Position numbers and translations under genes: made by a program
In this document: positions 32,403 through 41,520 of the stretch, piece by piece
How positions within the stretch are numbered: position 1 is the first letter of the stretch
Layout: every line of letters starts with the position of its first letter
NCBI RefSeq assembly: GCF_009296165.1
Contig: NZ_VUAZ01000003.1
Location: 62,001 to 126,000, forward strand
Source of the DNA: Pseudomonas kitaguniensis
Lineage (GTDB): Bacteria; Pseudomonadota; Gammaproteobacteria; Pseudomonadales; Pseudomonadaceae
DNA: 64,000 bases
Direction of reading: 5' to 3'
The notes under the pieces: generated by a model
The model's database searches: none
What the model saw: only the letters and a program-made list of their open reading frames with translations
Told to the model about the DNA's origin: nothing

Positions 32403-32962
32403 CTCAACTCTACGCACTCACCGGCAAACTCGCCGAGCTCCAGGCCATGGCCGACACCGACGATGAAGGCCTGAAAGAAGCGTTACAGCATGCCATGGAC
32501 GAGGTTCAAGGCGATTTCAACATCAAGGCTGACAACATCGTAATGTTGCGCCGAAATATCGAAAGCGACGTGACGGCCATCGAAAGCGAAATCGAGCGCC
32601 TGGCCGAACTCAAGCGGATCAAGTCAAACAGCGTGTCGCAGATCAGCGACTACCTGCGCCGCAACATGGAAGCTGCAAACATCAAGTCGATCAAGCGTCC
32701 GCTCTTCACCATCACACTGGCCATGGGCAGCGAACGGGTGATCGTAGACAACGAAGATGCGGTGCCGGACGATCTGACCACTGTGAAATCGAGCATTGCC
32801 CCGGACAAAAAGGCCATTGCCGCCAAACTCAAGGAGATCCGCGAGCATAACGAAGCGGTGCGCAAGCGCATGGCTGCCGGTGATGATGCTGAACATGAAC
32901 TTCTACCCGAACCTACCTGGGCTCACTTGGAGCGCGGCGACAGTTCAATCCGCATCAAGTGA
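32399..32962 (+). CDS. Siphovirus Gp157 family protein
   Basis: The protein has 187 residues. It is a long N-terminal coiled coil (ESDVTAIESEIERLAELKRI) followed by the family core: ISDYLRRNMEAANIKSIKRP, then LFTITL, then a beta-rich end. Gp157 proteins of siphoviruses have been linked to phage resistance in Streptococcus thermophilus; here it sits in a recombination operon. It overlaps the Rad52-like gene by 4 bases. Confidence 0.85.
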   Translation: MTQLYALTGKLAELQAMADTDDEGLKEALQHAMDEVQGDFNIKADNIVMLRRNIESDVTAIESEIERLAELKRIKSNSVSQISDYLRRNMEAANIKSIKRPLFTITLAMGSERVIVDNEDAVPDDLTTVKSSIAPDKKAIAAKLKEIREHNEAVRKRMAAGDDAEHELLPEPTWAHLERGDSSIRIK

Positions 32963-32969
32963 GGTAATC

Positions 32970-33212
32970 ATGATCAGCAACCACCTCAACCTGGTTGAGC
33001 AGCAGCGTCAGCACGCCGACTCAATATCGGAGCGCACGGCGCAGTTCCTGGCCGCGGGTGGAACGATCTACCAGGGCGAAAGTCCGGCGATCAACCCGCC
33101 ACCGCCGAAACGCTCTGCCAAGATCGACCCCGAAACCATCCTCAAACGACGCAAAGCGCCGATTTCAAGGGCTCAGCGTAACGCGCTGCGCAAACTCGCG
33201 GAGGCCTTATGA
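32970..33212 (+). CDS. Small basic phage protein (80 aa)
   Basis: The protein has 80 residues from the ATG at 32970, with GAGG five bases upstream. The N-terminal helix is followed by a proline stretch (SPAINPPPPKRSAKI) and a basic helix (RRKAPISRAQRNALRKLAEA), suggesting nucleic-acid contact. It overlaps the next gene by 4 bases. Confidence 0.6.
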   Translation: MISNHLNLVEQQRQHADSISERTAQFLAAGGTIYQGESPAINPPPPKRSAKIDPETILKRRKAPISRAQRNALRKLAEAL

Positions 33213-33679
33213 GCAAGCGCAAGCCGCATAACCTGCAGGCACGTATAGCCCGGTCGTGCCGCTCCCTACTGGCATCCAACCATGTCGCCGTGGTCAACAT
33301 CGACCCCAGCGGCCGCCAGGGCATGATCAATTACAAGTCGCTGAAGAACATCGCACCGGGGAAGATTGGCCAGGCCGTTTGCAGCATCCCCCATCGCTGG
33401 ACGATCTACCTCAGCGCGCTTTGCATCGACTCCCGCGGCGACCGCTACAGCAAGTCGGTAGAGGTGGCTCCCGATGGCATCTACCTCTCCGACCACTTGG
33501 AAGACGTGATCGAGCATTGCTACAAGAAGCTGCGCGACGAGGCCAATCAAAGCCAGATGGTGGCCTCGGGCTGGATCGCCATTCCCGAAGCGATATCGCT
33601 GGACGAGGCGCACGCCGCTCGGATCTTCGAAGCCGTCGGCGCATGGCGACAGATAAAGGTCGATTCATGCGCCGCATAG
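33209..33679 (+). CDS. Hypothetical early phage protein (156 aa)
   Basis: The protein has 156 residues: a basic N-terminus, a beta-rich centre (HRWTIYLSALCIDSRGDRYS), and a helical C-terminal half. No family recognised. It overlaps the 80-aa gene by 4 bases. Confidence 0.58.
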   Translation: MSKRKPHNLQARIARSCRSLLASNHVAVVNIDPSGRQGMINYKSLKNIAPGKIGQAVCSIPHRWTIYLSALCIDSRGDRYSKSVEVAPDGIYLSDHLEDVIEHCYKKLRDEANQSQMVASGWIAIPEAISLDEAHAARIFEAVGAWRQIKVDSCAA

Positions 33680-33758
33680 CCCGCACCCAGCAACGCAAAC
33701 GTCAAACCTGGCTCGCACTGCCGGTCAGCAGAATCAATTCCAACCCGGAGATACACCC

Positions 33759-34106
33759 ATGTCCACCGCAACCGATACAGCCGAGTTTCTTGAAGAACTC
33801 AACGGCGGCGCCTTCGCCAGCCAAATCGGCCACGCCATCTCCGAAGTAGCGGCTGGTGTGGTCGACTACGGCAAGGCCGGAAAACTGGTAATCACTTTGG
33901 ACTTCAGCCAGATCGGTGAATCGCACCAGGTGAAGATTAAGCACAAGCTCGATTACAAGGTGCCGACCAAGCGCGGTACTCGCAGCGAAAACACCAGCCT
34001 CGACACGCCAATGCATGTTGGCACCGGCGGCCGCGTAACTCTCTTCGCTGAAAAGCATGAACAGCTTTTCAGCCGAGACGACGCGCCGATCCCTAAGCGC
34101 ACCTGA
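33759..34106 (+). CDS. Hypothetical early phage protein (115 aa)
   Basis: The protein has 115 residues with GGAG upstream. The pattern FLEELNGGAFASQIGHAISE, then AAGVVDYGKAGKLVITLDF, then LFAEKHEQLFSRD matches a small conserved phage family that occurs just before DUF2303 genes. Function unknown. Confidence 0.65.
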   Translation: MSTATDTAEFLEELNGGAFASQIGHAISEVAAGVVDYGKAGKLVITLDFSQIGESHQVKIKHKLDYKVPTKRGTRSENTSLDTPMHVGTGGRVTLFAEKHEQLFSRDDAPIPKRT

Positions 34107-34149
34107 TTCATTCCGCTCACCCTCCCTCCGCAATCCAAGGAAATAAGCG

Positions 34150-34965
34150 ATGTCACTTACCAAAGATGCAATTCAGCTGATCACCGATACGGCGCTTGAA
34201 GCAAACGGCAAGAAGCTGGAAACACTGGTCCCAACCGTGGTGCTGCCGGAAAGCTCGAAAGTCATCGACTTGGAAAGGTTCCAGGCCGGGCGCAGCCGCT
34301 TCCGTGGCACCTATAGCACTCACTCGCTGGCAGACTTCAGCGCCTACGTGGTGGAACGCGCGGCGCTTGGTGCCCGTGGCTTCATTGATCAGGACGCAAT
34401 GAGCTGCGTGCTGCTGTTCAACCTTGGCACCGCAGAAGTACCTGGCCACGCTGATGATCGTGCCGTCCTCAAGTTGAAACCGACCGCAGGTTACACCGCC
34501 GCCCAGCAAATCGGCGGGCGCGGCATCAGCCAGAAAGACTTGAGCGATTGGATCGAAGACTGGCATCAGTACCTCACGCCAGTAGACGAGGCTGGCAACC
34601 CAATCGCGGTGGCCAAGGCAATCGCGGCCGTTCGCACGATCACTATCAAAGCGTCCAGCGAATCGGAGAGCACGGTCGGCGAAACCCGCGCCAGCCGCAG
34701 CGCAATGGACCAAATTGAAGCAAGCAGCAAAGAGACCCTGCCAGTCTCGCTGCAATTTCGCACGGTTCCGTTCGAAGGCCTGACCGAACAACAGATAACC
34801 CTTCGCCTATCGGTCATCACCAGCGGTGCGGTGCCGGTGCTGAAACTGCGCTGGGTTGGCGAAGAGGTCCAGCGCGAAGACATCGCGCAGGAGTTCAAGA
34901 CGGTGCTTCAGGGCAAAATCGGCGAAAGCGCGTCGTTATCCATCGGTGCTTTTGATCCGAAATAA
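34150..34965 (+). CDS. DUF2303 family protein
   Basis: The protein has 271 residues: PTVVLPESSKVIDLERFQAG at the start, the core SRFRGTYSTHSLADFSAYVV, the long helix DLSDWIEDWHQYL and a beta-rich C-terminal half. These are characteristic of DUF2303, found with phage recombination functions. AAGGAAA precedes the ATG. Confidence 0.82.
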   Translation: MSLTKDAIQLITDTALEANGKKLETLVPTVVLPESSKVIDLERFQAGRSRFRGTYSTHSLADFSAYVVERAALGARGFIDQDAMSCVLLFNLGTAEVPGHADDRAVLKLKPTAGYTAAQQIGGRGISQKDLSDWIEDWHQYLTPVDEAGNPIAVAKAIAAVRTITIKASSESESTVGETRASRSAMDQIEASSKETLPVSLQFRTVPFEGLTEQQITLRLSVITSGAVPVLKLRWVGEEVQREDIAQEFKTVLQGKIGESASLSIGAFDPK

Positions 34966-34976
34966 TTAAGAGATGC

Positions 34977-35000
34977 TTCGAGCACCCTCAGGTGCTCGAA
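34977..35000 (+). terminator. Strong hairpin after the DUF2303 gene
   Basis: A perfect 10-bp stem TTCGAGCACC/GGTGCTCGAA has a CTCA loop. No T run follows, so it may be a weak terminator or an RNA-stability element. Confidence 0.45.
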
Positions 35001-35053
35001 GTTATATACGCCCCTTTACTATGGGGAGCGATTGAATGGGAAAGATTTAACGC

Positions 35054-35287
35054 TTAGTTCTTTTGAACAGAGTGAACTAGCAACTTCCACACAATAGGAC
35101 TGCGATTAGGGTGCTGATGATGGTTTTGAGGCGGCAGGATATGACCGCCCGCAATTGAAATTTCATCCTCACAATTCTTACACCTGTAGATACCAGCCCA
35201 AGGCGCAGCATTTCCCGGACCAAGTTCTTTGTCGAACGCCACATCATCGCTTTGAACTAAAAGATTACCGTGCTTGTAAAGAGCCAT
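35054..35287 (-). CDS. Small zinc-ribbon-like protein (77 aa)
   Basis: The protein has 77 residues from the ATG at 35287 (AAGGAAA upstream). CKNCEDEISIAGGHILPPQN contains a CxxC and a GH, the shape of a small zinc ribbon seen in YodC-region and phage proteins. AT-rich and opposite to the operon, so perhaps a cargo gene. Confidence 0.55.
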   Translation of the reverse strand: MALYKHGNLLVQSDDVAFDKELGPGNAAPWAGIYRCKNCEDEISIAGGHILPPQNHHQHPNRSPIVWKLLVHSVQKN

Positions 35288-35441
35288 ATATTTTTCCTTA
35301 AGTAGAGGTTTGTATCCTTCCCGGGTGCTCAAATCAAACCACTGATATCACAATGACTGCAATACTGGTCATACATTCACGTAACGATATTTCATAACTA
35401 CTTTTTAGCTCGCGAATCACGCCAGCCGGCGAGGATCCCCT

Positions 35442-37607
35442 ATGTCCGCACAACAGAAGAAACACCCCTTCGATTTCAAAACCCAATACGGACTCGGCTT
35501 CAACCCTCAGGACGATGAGATCGTTGTCGACTTCTTCTGCGGTGGTGGTGGCGCCGGTACCGGCTTGGAAATGGGCCTGGGCCGCGCTGTGAACGTGGCG
35601 AAGAACCACAGCCCGCAAGCAATCAGCATGCACACCATGAACCACCCTGGCGCCCAGCACTTCACCACCGACGTGTTCGAGGGTGATCCTGACACCGAGT
35701 GCGGCGGCAAAGCCGTGGGCTGGTTCCACATGTCGCCGGATTGCACCCACCACAGCCAGGCTGCCGGCGGCCAGCCGCGCAAGCGCGAGATCCGCAACCT
35801 GTCGTGGATCGGGCTCAAGTGGGGAGGCAAGAAGCGGCCCCGTGTGATCAGCCTGGAGAACGTGAAGCAGATCCTGCAGTGGGGCCGGCTGATCGCCAAG
35901 CGCGACAAGGCCACGGGCCGCGTGGTCAAGCTGGACGGCACTATTGCCACACCTGGCGAAGTCGTGCCGGTGGGCCAGCAGTTTCTGATCCCAGACCCGA
36001 AGCAGCGCGGCCGCACCTGGCGCCGCTTCGTGGCCTTGCTGGAAGGCATGGGCTATGTCGTTGAGTGGAAGGTGATCAAGGCCTGCGACTTCGGCGCACC
36101 GACCAGCCGGGAGCGCCTGTTCATGATCGCCCGGTGCGACGGTCAGCCAATCGTATGGCCGGAACCCACACACGCCAAGAACCCGATCAAGGGCCAGCAG
36201 AAGTGGAGGACGGCCGCTGAATGCATCGACTTCACTGACCTGGGCAAAAGCATCTTCGGCCGTAAGAAGGACCTGGCCCCGGCCACCCTTCGGCGCGTTG
36301 CCAAGGGCATGAAGAAGTTTGTGATCGACAGCACGGCGCCGTTCATTGTGCCGATAGCCAACTGGTCGGGGGAAACGGTGCAGTCGTCCGACGAACCGCT
36401 GCGCACCGTCACATCCTACCCCAAGGGCGGCGCCTTCTCGGTGGTGAGCCCGATCATCGCACCGGCGACGCACCAGGGCAGCGATCGCATCAATGACCCG
36501 CTCGAGCCGCTGCCGACGGTGACCTGCGCGAACCGCGGCGAGTTGACGCTTATAAGCCCAACGTTGATTCAATCGGGCTATGGCGAGCGCCCTGGACAGG
36601 AACCACGGGTTCCTGGCCTGGACCAACCGCTGGGCACCGTGGTCGCCGGCGGCGTCAAGCATGCGCTGACCAGCTCAATTTTGGTGGGGGCCGGTGGCCC
36701 GGTGTACGCCGGAAACCCGGTAACAGCAGATCAGCCCGTCGGCACGCTCATGACCCGTAGCCACCGCGCGGTCGCATCGGCCTGCATCGTCCAAGCTGGG
36801 CATGGTGAGGGTTCCGGCGCAAACAAGCGGCGCTCCCACGGGGCGAACGACATCTGCGGCCCTATTGGTACCGTCACTGCCAGCGGCGGCGGACAGTCCG
36901 TCAGCACAGCGGTGATGATCCAGGCCAACGGCGGATTCAACACCACGCACGCCAAGGGCATGCACGAACCCATGACGACGGTCACCAACACTGGCAGCCA
37001 GCAGCAGCTGGCCGTGTCGAACCTGGTGCACCTGCGTGGCAACTGCTACGCGCGGGACGTGAATGACCCACTGCACACAGTCAGCGCCGGCGGCCAACAC
37101 CACGGTCTGGTGAGCGCGTTCATGGAGCGGGCATTCGGCGGCAGCGTGGGCCAAGGCCTCGAAGAACCGGCGCCGACCATCACAGCTGGCGGCGGTGGCA
37201 AGAGCTCGCTGGTGTCACTCACGCTGTCGCCAGAGCACGAAGCCGGTGCACTTCGCGTCGCCGCCTTCCTGATCAGCTACTACGGTACCGAGAACATCAG
37301 CGCATGCGACTCGCCGGCGCCGACGATTACCACCAAGGACCGCCTGGCCATGGTCACCGTAATGGTAAAAGGCACGCCCTACGTGATCGTCGACATCTGC
37401 CTGCGGATGCTGAAGCCGGCCGAGCTGTACAAGGCACAGGGCTTCCCCGCCGACTACATCATCAGCCACGGAGCCGACGGCAAGCCGTTCACCAAGACCC
37501 AGCAGGTGCACATGTGCGGCAACAGCGTCAGCCCACCGCCGATGGCAGCACTGGCCAGGGCCAATGACCCATGGAGGATCAGATCGGTGAACTCGCTGGC
37601 GGCTTAG
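35442..37607 (+). CDS. DNA cytosine-C5 methyltransferase with a repeat-rich recognition region
   Basis: The protein has 721 residues, far above the usual 350-450. Motif I is DFFCGGGGAGTG (residues about 30-41). Motif IV is SPDCTHHS with catalytic Cys101 (SPDC in place of the usual PPC). Motif VI is ENV (Glu139). Motif VIII is TSRERLF near 225, and motif X is CGNSVSPPP near 690. Between VIII and X, residues about 317-645 hold nine degenerate units of the form D-x-P-x-x-T-V-T/S-x-x-G followed by a hydrophobic strand, spaced about 35-45 residues apart. No restriction enzyme is nearby, so it is probably an anti-restriction or host-mimicking methyltransferase. Confidence 0.88.
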   Translation: MSAQQKKHPFDFKTQYGLGFNPQDDEIVVDFFCGGGGAGTGLEMGLGRAVNVAKNHSPQAISMHTMNHPGAQHFTTDVFEGDPDTECGGKAVGWFHMSPDCTHHSQAAGGQPRKREIRNLSWIGLKWGGKKRPRVISLENVKQILQWGRLIAKRDKATGRVVKLDGTIATPGEVVPVGQQFLIPDPKQRGRTWRRFVALLEGMGYVVEWKVIKACDFGAPTSRERLFMIARCDGQPIVWPEPTHAKNPIKGQQKWRTAAECIDFTDLGKSIFGRKKDLAPATLRRVAKGMKKFVIDSTAPFIVPIANWSGETVQSSDEPLRTVTSYPKGGAFSVVSPIIAPATHQGSDRINDPLEPLPTVTCANRGELTLISPTLIQSGYGERPGQEPRVPGLDQPLGTVVAGGVKHALTSSILVGAGGPVYAGNPVTADQPVGTLMTRSHRAVASACIVQAGHGEGSGANKRRSHGANDICGPIGTVTASGGGQSVSTAVMIQANGGFNTTHAKGMHEPMTTVTNTGSQQQLAVSNLVHLRGNCYARDVNDPLHTVSAGGQHHGLVSAFMERAFGGSVGQGLEEPAPTITAGGGGKSSLVSLTLSPEHEAGALRVAAFLISYYGTENISACDSPAPTITTKDRLAMVTVMVKGTPYVIVDICLRMLKPAELYKAQGFPADYIISHGADGKPFTKTQQVHMCGNSVSPPPMAALARANDPWRIRSVNSLAA

Positions 37608-37689
37608 TATCTTCCGGAAAATAAAAAACGCCTGTGAGATAGCTTTTGTTAATTTCAGGCGTATTTCCATAAGCGTCTACTTCGACAGA

Positions 37690-37773
37690 TCACAGCAAGC
37701 CCGTACGGATGATCACAGTGATCAAGCGAATTATGGCAGCGATCAGGTTAATCCACTCGGTCAGTCGTTTCAT
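37690..37773 (-). CDS. Tiny hydrophobic peptide (27 aa), possible type I toxin-like
   Basis: The frame starts MKRLTEWINLIAAIIRLITV and continues as one hydrophobic helix with basic residues, ending GLL. GGTGGAG lies 10 bases upstream of the ATG. Size and charge pattern are those of small membrane peptides such as type I toxins. No antisense RNA can be shown. It lies alone between two plus-strand genes. Confidence 0.42.
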   Translation of the reverse strand: MKRLTEWINLIAAIIRLITVIIRTGLL

Positions 37774-37904
37774 GCGGCGTTGCTCCACCTTGATTTGAAT
37801 GCCAAGGCTGGCGTCACGACTGTTTGCCAACGATAAAAATAGTGAATTTCTCCCGCTTACTCCCCCCACTCCACTGACCGGGCATGGCCCGGCAAGGACT
37901 CCCC

Positions 37905-38255
37905 ATGCCTACAGAAAACAAACTGGCTGATCCATTCGGCCCGCACGGCCGTACCTTTCACATTCACCTAAGCGTGCGCGGGGCAATTCGCGATTTCAGC
38001 AAGCGCCAGCTCACCGGCTTGTTCCGCCACGCCGACGGCACAAAGTGCACCGCCGACGAGGCGATCGATCATCTTCTCGAAGCGCTGGCCTACGGCAAAG
38101 AGGTACTTCCCTTTGGCCCGCCGTGTGAAGGCTTCGATTTCTCTGGCAAGGGCTGTCCCGGACACGACAACCCGCCGACGGTTGTGAATGCCCATGATCT
38201 GGTAACGAGGGAAGAAAAACGGCTCAGACCTGATCCGTTAAAGAGGTGCTTGTAG
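37905..38255 (+). CDS. Hypothetical phage protein (116 aa)
   Basis: The protein has 116 residues from the ATG at 37905, with AAGGA 6 bases upstream. The C-terminal half has FGPPCEGFDFSGKGCPGHDN, a Cys-containing loop seen in small phage proteins of this position. Function unknown. Confidence 0.58.
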   Translation: MPTENKLADPFGPHGRTFHIHLSVRGAIRDFSKRQLTGLFRHADGTKCTADEAIDHLLEALAYGKEVLPFGPPCEGFDFSGKGCPGHDNPPTVVNAHDLVTREEKRLRPDPLKRCL

Positions 38256-38430
38256 AGTTAAGAAAGGAGTTCCAGGCATCGAACGCAGCTTTATGGTCGC
38301 TCGTTGCTTCCTGCCATTCTGGGCCGCTCACATTTTTAGAAGCGACCAGCATCATCATTTTGGTGGTTGCTGCATCAAGCTGGACAAGCAGCTTGTGAGA
38401 CTCAAAGCGGAAATCGTCAATACCGTTCAT
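38224..38430 (-). CDS. Small hypothetical protein (68 aa)
   Basis: This 68-residue helical protein (MNGIDDFRFESHKLLVQLDA) is encoded on the minus strand, convergent with and overlapping the previous gene by 32 bases. AAAGG lies before the ATG. No family recognised. Confidence 0.45.
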   Translation of the reverse strand: MNGIDDFRFESHKLLVQLDAATTKMMMLVASKNVSGPEWQEATSDHKAAFDAWNSFLNSTSTSLTDQV

Positions 38431-38531
38431 TGAAAAGCCTTTCGATAGGTCTCTCCGGAAGCTCCGTGTTTTATTCCTATCGAAAGGAAGACAAAATGTT
38501 CGGACAAACGTTCCGTAATGCCTGAGAACCG

Positions 38532-38864
38532 CTACCTCTCTGCTTGCTTTGAGCCTGCTCTGGGCAAGCTCTCAGTTTTTCGGCCCTTGACGGATTTGGT
38601 TCGAGCAGGAGATTGCAACCTCGCCCGCTCAAGTCCCCAAGCCAATGCTTTTGTCATCGTTTCGCCGGGTAGTGAATCAAAGGCTTCTTCAGAGATAACT
38701 GCGCCTTTGTCCCCGTAGACCCCTATGAACAACTGAGTTCTACCAAGTAGAGACATACGGACTTGCACGTTCAGCACCGTGCCGTCGACTTGTCGCTCAT
38801 CCACCGAGCGAGTGTGAAGAGTTTGGTCGGCCCAGTCCCAGTAAACGTTGCCTCGTTTTCTCAT
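38532..38864 (-). CDS. Hypothetical protein (110 aa)
   Basis: The 110-residue protein has a beta-rich first 80 residues (MRKRGNVYWDWADQTLHTRS, then FIGVYGDKGAVISEEAFDSL) and a basic, disordered-looking tail. It is opposite to the early operon and probably independently expressed. No function can be given. Confidence 0.5.
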   Translation of the reverse strand: MRKRGNVYWDWADQTLHTRSVDERQVDGTVLNVQVRMSLLGRTQLFIGVYGDKGAVISEEAFDSLPGETMTKALAWGLERARLQSPARTKSVKGRKTESLPRAGSKQAER

Positions 38865-38995
38865 CTGTGTAGCCCTGATATTAAGGCCGCGATTATGCGA
38901 CCGAGGCGAATGTCAGCGATATACCCATTCAAAAAGATTTTTTAATCACCCCCAACCTATCCAAAGTCAGCCGCTATAGCGGCAAGGACGAAGTC

Positions 38996-39598
38996 ATGCC
39001 TGCACAAAAGCCAATCATCATGTTCGACGCACCAGAAGCCGCCAGCCTGAAAACGATAACCGGTTGGTTTTCTGCTGATGGCCGTTTCTTCGGTACCGAC
39101 GAGAACCTCGCACGCTACTGCGGCGCTACTCATCGTCGCTGCGACGTGGACCCTGATCATCCAATCTACGAGCTGAACAGTTCCTGCGATGAGTGCTGTC
39201 ACGCCCGACGCCAAGCAAAATTCGCGAAAATGCCGGTCAAGGAATGGGCCGGCGAGCCGCTGGTTATCTTCGATGGCGACCAATACTTCTTCGACGAAGA
39301 CAGCCTGCGCGACTATTTAATTGATAGCGATGTCGAGCTGGCCGACCTGCAGCTCTGCATCTGCGAACCGAACTACCCCAGCCAGATCGACCCGACCGAC
39401 CATTTTTGCGATGACCTGCCGGAGGACGGGGAGATTCGCGACGATCAGTTGCTTGCGGCTTTCGAGTTGCTCAACGAGATGATCCGCCAGTCCGAGCCCC
39501 TGTCGTGGTCGGAAGGCGAGTACGTCGCACAACTCCCGCAATCGCTCATCGATGAAATCGCCGCGGCCAGAGCAGCAGCATGCGAGGCCAGCCAATGA
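38996..39598 (+). CDS. Hypothetical phage protein (200 aa)
   Basis: The protein has 200 residues. The N-terminus has cysteine pairs (ARYCGATHRRC and SSCDECCHARR) that could bind zinc; the C-terminal half is acidic and helical. It is translationally coupled to the next gene (ATGA). The family occurs with ASCH-like genes in Pseudomonas phages. Confidence 0.62.
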   Translation: MPAQKPIIMFDAPEAASLKTITGWFSADGRFFGTDENLARYCGATHRRCDVDPDHPIYELNSSCDECCHARRQAKFAKMPVKEWAGEPLVIFDGDQYFFDEDSLRDYLIDSDVELADLQLCICEPNYPSQIDPTDHFCDDLPEDGEIRDDQLLAAFELLNEMIRQSEPLSWSEGEYVAQLPQSLIDEIAAARAAACEASQ

Positions 39599-40326
39599 CC
39601 GGAATTAAGGAACGCCCCATCCTGTTCTCGGCGCCGATGGTGCGCGCCATCCTGGAAGGCCGGAAGACGGTCACGCGGCGACCGGTCAAGGTCCAGCCGC
39701 ACATTGATGCCAGTGGCAATTTTTGCGTAGGCAACTCCAACTACGGCCAGGACGGCTACGGTAAGCCTGTAACCAGGCACTTCGTCAACGGCTGCTGCCC
39801 CTTTGGCAAGCCCGGCTACCGGCTGTGGGTGCGCGAGACCTGGGGCGTCATCAGTCACGACTTCGATGGGCATGAAAACATGATTGATTGGGAGCCTGAT
39901 CGACCGGCCTCTCCAATTCGCGAAATGCCCTTCGGTAAGGGCTACTACTCAGGCCACGTAATCTACCGTGCCGACGGCGAGGCGGTATGGTCCGGTGACG
40001 ATGACGGCGGCGGAGATGATCGCTCCGCCTGGAAGCCAAGCATCCACATACCCCGTATCGCTAGCCGCATCCTGCTGGAGATCACCGACGTGCGCGTCGA
40101 GCGGCTGCAGGACATCACCGAGGAGCAAGCCAAGGCCGAGGGCGTGCGCCTGATGCGCGACGGCAGCGATACGTGGGTAGGTCGAGAAGGCCCTGGAAAT
40201 CTCGTTACGCCATGGCCGACTGCCAAAGAAGCATTCAGCGACTTGTGGAATTCCATCAATGGGCCGCACGCATGGGAAGCCAACCCCTGGGTCTGGTGCG
40301 TGAACTTCAAGCGGGTGACGCCGTGA
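39595..40326 (+). CDS. ASCH-like phage protein
   Basis: The protein has 243 residues from the ATG at 39595, overlapping the upstream stop. The start ERPILFSAPMVRAILEGRKT, then VTRRPVK, is the classic opening of phage ASCH-type (PUA-fold) proteins, followed by LWVRETWG and, at the end, ITDVRVERLQDITEEQAKAE. ASCH domains bind RNA or modified bases. Being next to two methyltransferases fits a nucleic-acid role. An 18-codon GTG frame at 40323-40379 bridges it to the next gene. Confidence 0.75.
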   Translation: MTGIKERPILFSAPMVRAILEGRKTVTRRPVKVQPHIDASGNFCVGNSNYGQDGYGKPVTRHFVNGCCPFGKPGYRLWVRETWGVISHDFDGHENMIDWEPDRPASPIREMPFGKGYYSGHVIYRADGEAVWSGDDDGGGDDRSAWKPSIHIPRIASRILLEITDVRVERLQDITEEQAKAEGVRLMRDGSDTWVGREGPGNLVTPWPTAKEAFSDLWNSINGPHAWEANPWVWCVNFKRVTP

Positions 40327-40375
40327 CCGCCACTCTCTGGTTCGCCTACGTCTTTATCTACAAGGGGCCGAGGCC

Positions 40376-41470
40376 ATGAAACAGCATCGCGTTTTGATCG
40401 GCGACTGCATTGAGTCGATGCGGACGCTGCAGGACCAGTCGATACACACCTGTGTTACATCGCCGCCCTACTTCGGTCTCCGGGACTACGGCATGGCCGG
40501 GCAGATCGGTCTGGAAGAAACTCCTGCTGAATTTATCGCGCGCCTGGTGGAGGTCTTTCGCGAAGTGCGCAGGGTTTTGCGTAATGACGGAACGCTATGG
40601 GTAAACATGGGCGATACGTATGCATCAATCGCCGGGGGTTACGCACCTGGTGGTTCCGCTGGCAAACACGACATGGTTTCTCAGGCTACGCGCGGTGCGG
40701 TATTGCGCGGCAAGCGCCGAGCTCCACCGACGGGTTTAAAACAAAAAGACCTGATGGGCGTGCCCTGGCGACTCGCCTTCGCCCTTCAAGATGATGGCTG
40801 GTACCTGCGCCAGGACATCATCTGGCATAAACCGAACCCCATGCCTGAATCCACCAAGGACCGTTGCACAAAGTCGCATGAGTACCTATTTCTCCTCAGC
40901 AAGTCACCACGCTATTACTACGACCAGGATGCGATCAAGGAACCTGCAGCGCTCAGCTCTATAGTGCGAATGGCGCAGGATCTCGAGCAACAGCGCGGGA
41001 GTGATCGCGTGCCCGGAAAAGCAAATGGACCAATGAAAGCAGTGCGTAGCAAGCGGGACAGTTTCAAGCGTGATGAATCAAAGCGAGAGCAGCCCATCCC
41101 TGGGCAGTCACTGGGAACACATAGGTCAGATCGAGAGGAAAGTGCCTGGCCCTTGGATACTCGTAACAAGCGCAGTGTGTGGACTGTTCCGACGCAAGGT
41201 TTCAAGGGTGCACACTTCGCGACCTTCCCTCCGGACCTGATCAGACCTTGCATCCTGGCCGGCGCCCCACTCGGAGGCGTCGTGCTTGACCCTTTTGGCG
41301 GTGCCGGCACTACGGCGGTGGTCGCCATGCAGGAAGGCCGCAAATCGATACTGTGTGAACTCAACCCGGAATACGCCGCAATGGCTGAACGCCGGGTCGC
41401 TGCCGCCTGGCTCGACGGTGCGGCGCAAATGGATGTCTTCCGCGACACCGTGCAACACCCAGCCGCTTAA
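40376..41470 (+). CDS. DNA methyltransferase, N4-cytosine/N6-adenine type (beta group)
   Basis: The protein has 364 residues. Motif IV is TSPPY (residues 28-32) and motif I is DPFGGAGTT (residues 305-313). The IV-before-I order marks the beta group. SPPY at motif IV is more typical of N4-cytosine enzymes, but N6-adenine activity cannot be excluded. The central region (about 190-270) is basic and would be the recognition domain. No endonuclease partner is present. Confidence 0.86.
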   Translation: MKQHRVLIGDCIESMRTLQDQSIHTCVTSPPYFGLRDYGMAGQIGLEETPAEFIARLVEVFREVRRVLRNDGTLWVNMGDTYASIAGGYAPGGSAGKHDMVSQATRGAVLRGKRRAPPTGLKQKDLMGVPWRLAFALQDDGWYLRQDIIWHKPNPMPESTKDRCTKSHEYLFLLSKSPRYYYDQDAIKEPAALSSIVRMAQDLEQQRGSDRVPGKANGPMKAVRSKRDSFKRDESKREQPIPGQSLGTHRSDREESAWPLDTRNKRSVWTVPTQGFKGAHFATFPPDLIRPCILAGAPLGGVVLDPFGGAGTTAVVAMQEGRKSILCELNPEYAAMAERRVAAAWLDGAAQMDVFRDTVQHPAA

Positions 41471-41520
41471 CCACAATCCCCCTACATGCCTGCCGGTGAG
41501 CGGCGGGCGAGGTATTCCCT

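Noticed and set aside
33667..33849. 60-codon plus-strand frame starting MRRIARTQQRKRQ
   Set aside because: The second half lies out of frame inside the well-supported 33759-34106 gene, and there is no good ribosome binding site.
35334..36662. 442-codon minus-strand open frame
   Set aside because: It is opposite to the C5 methyltransferase gene, which has all catalytic motifs.
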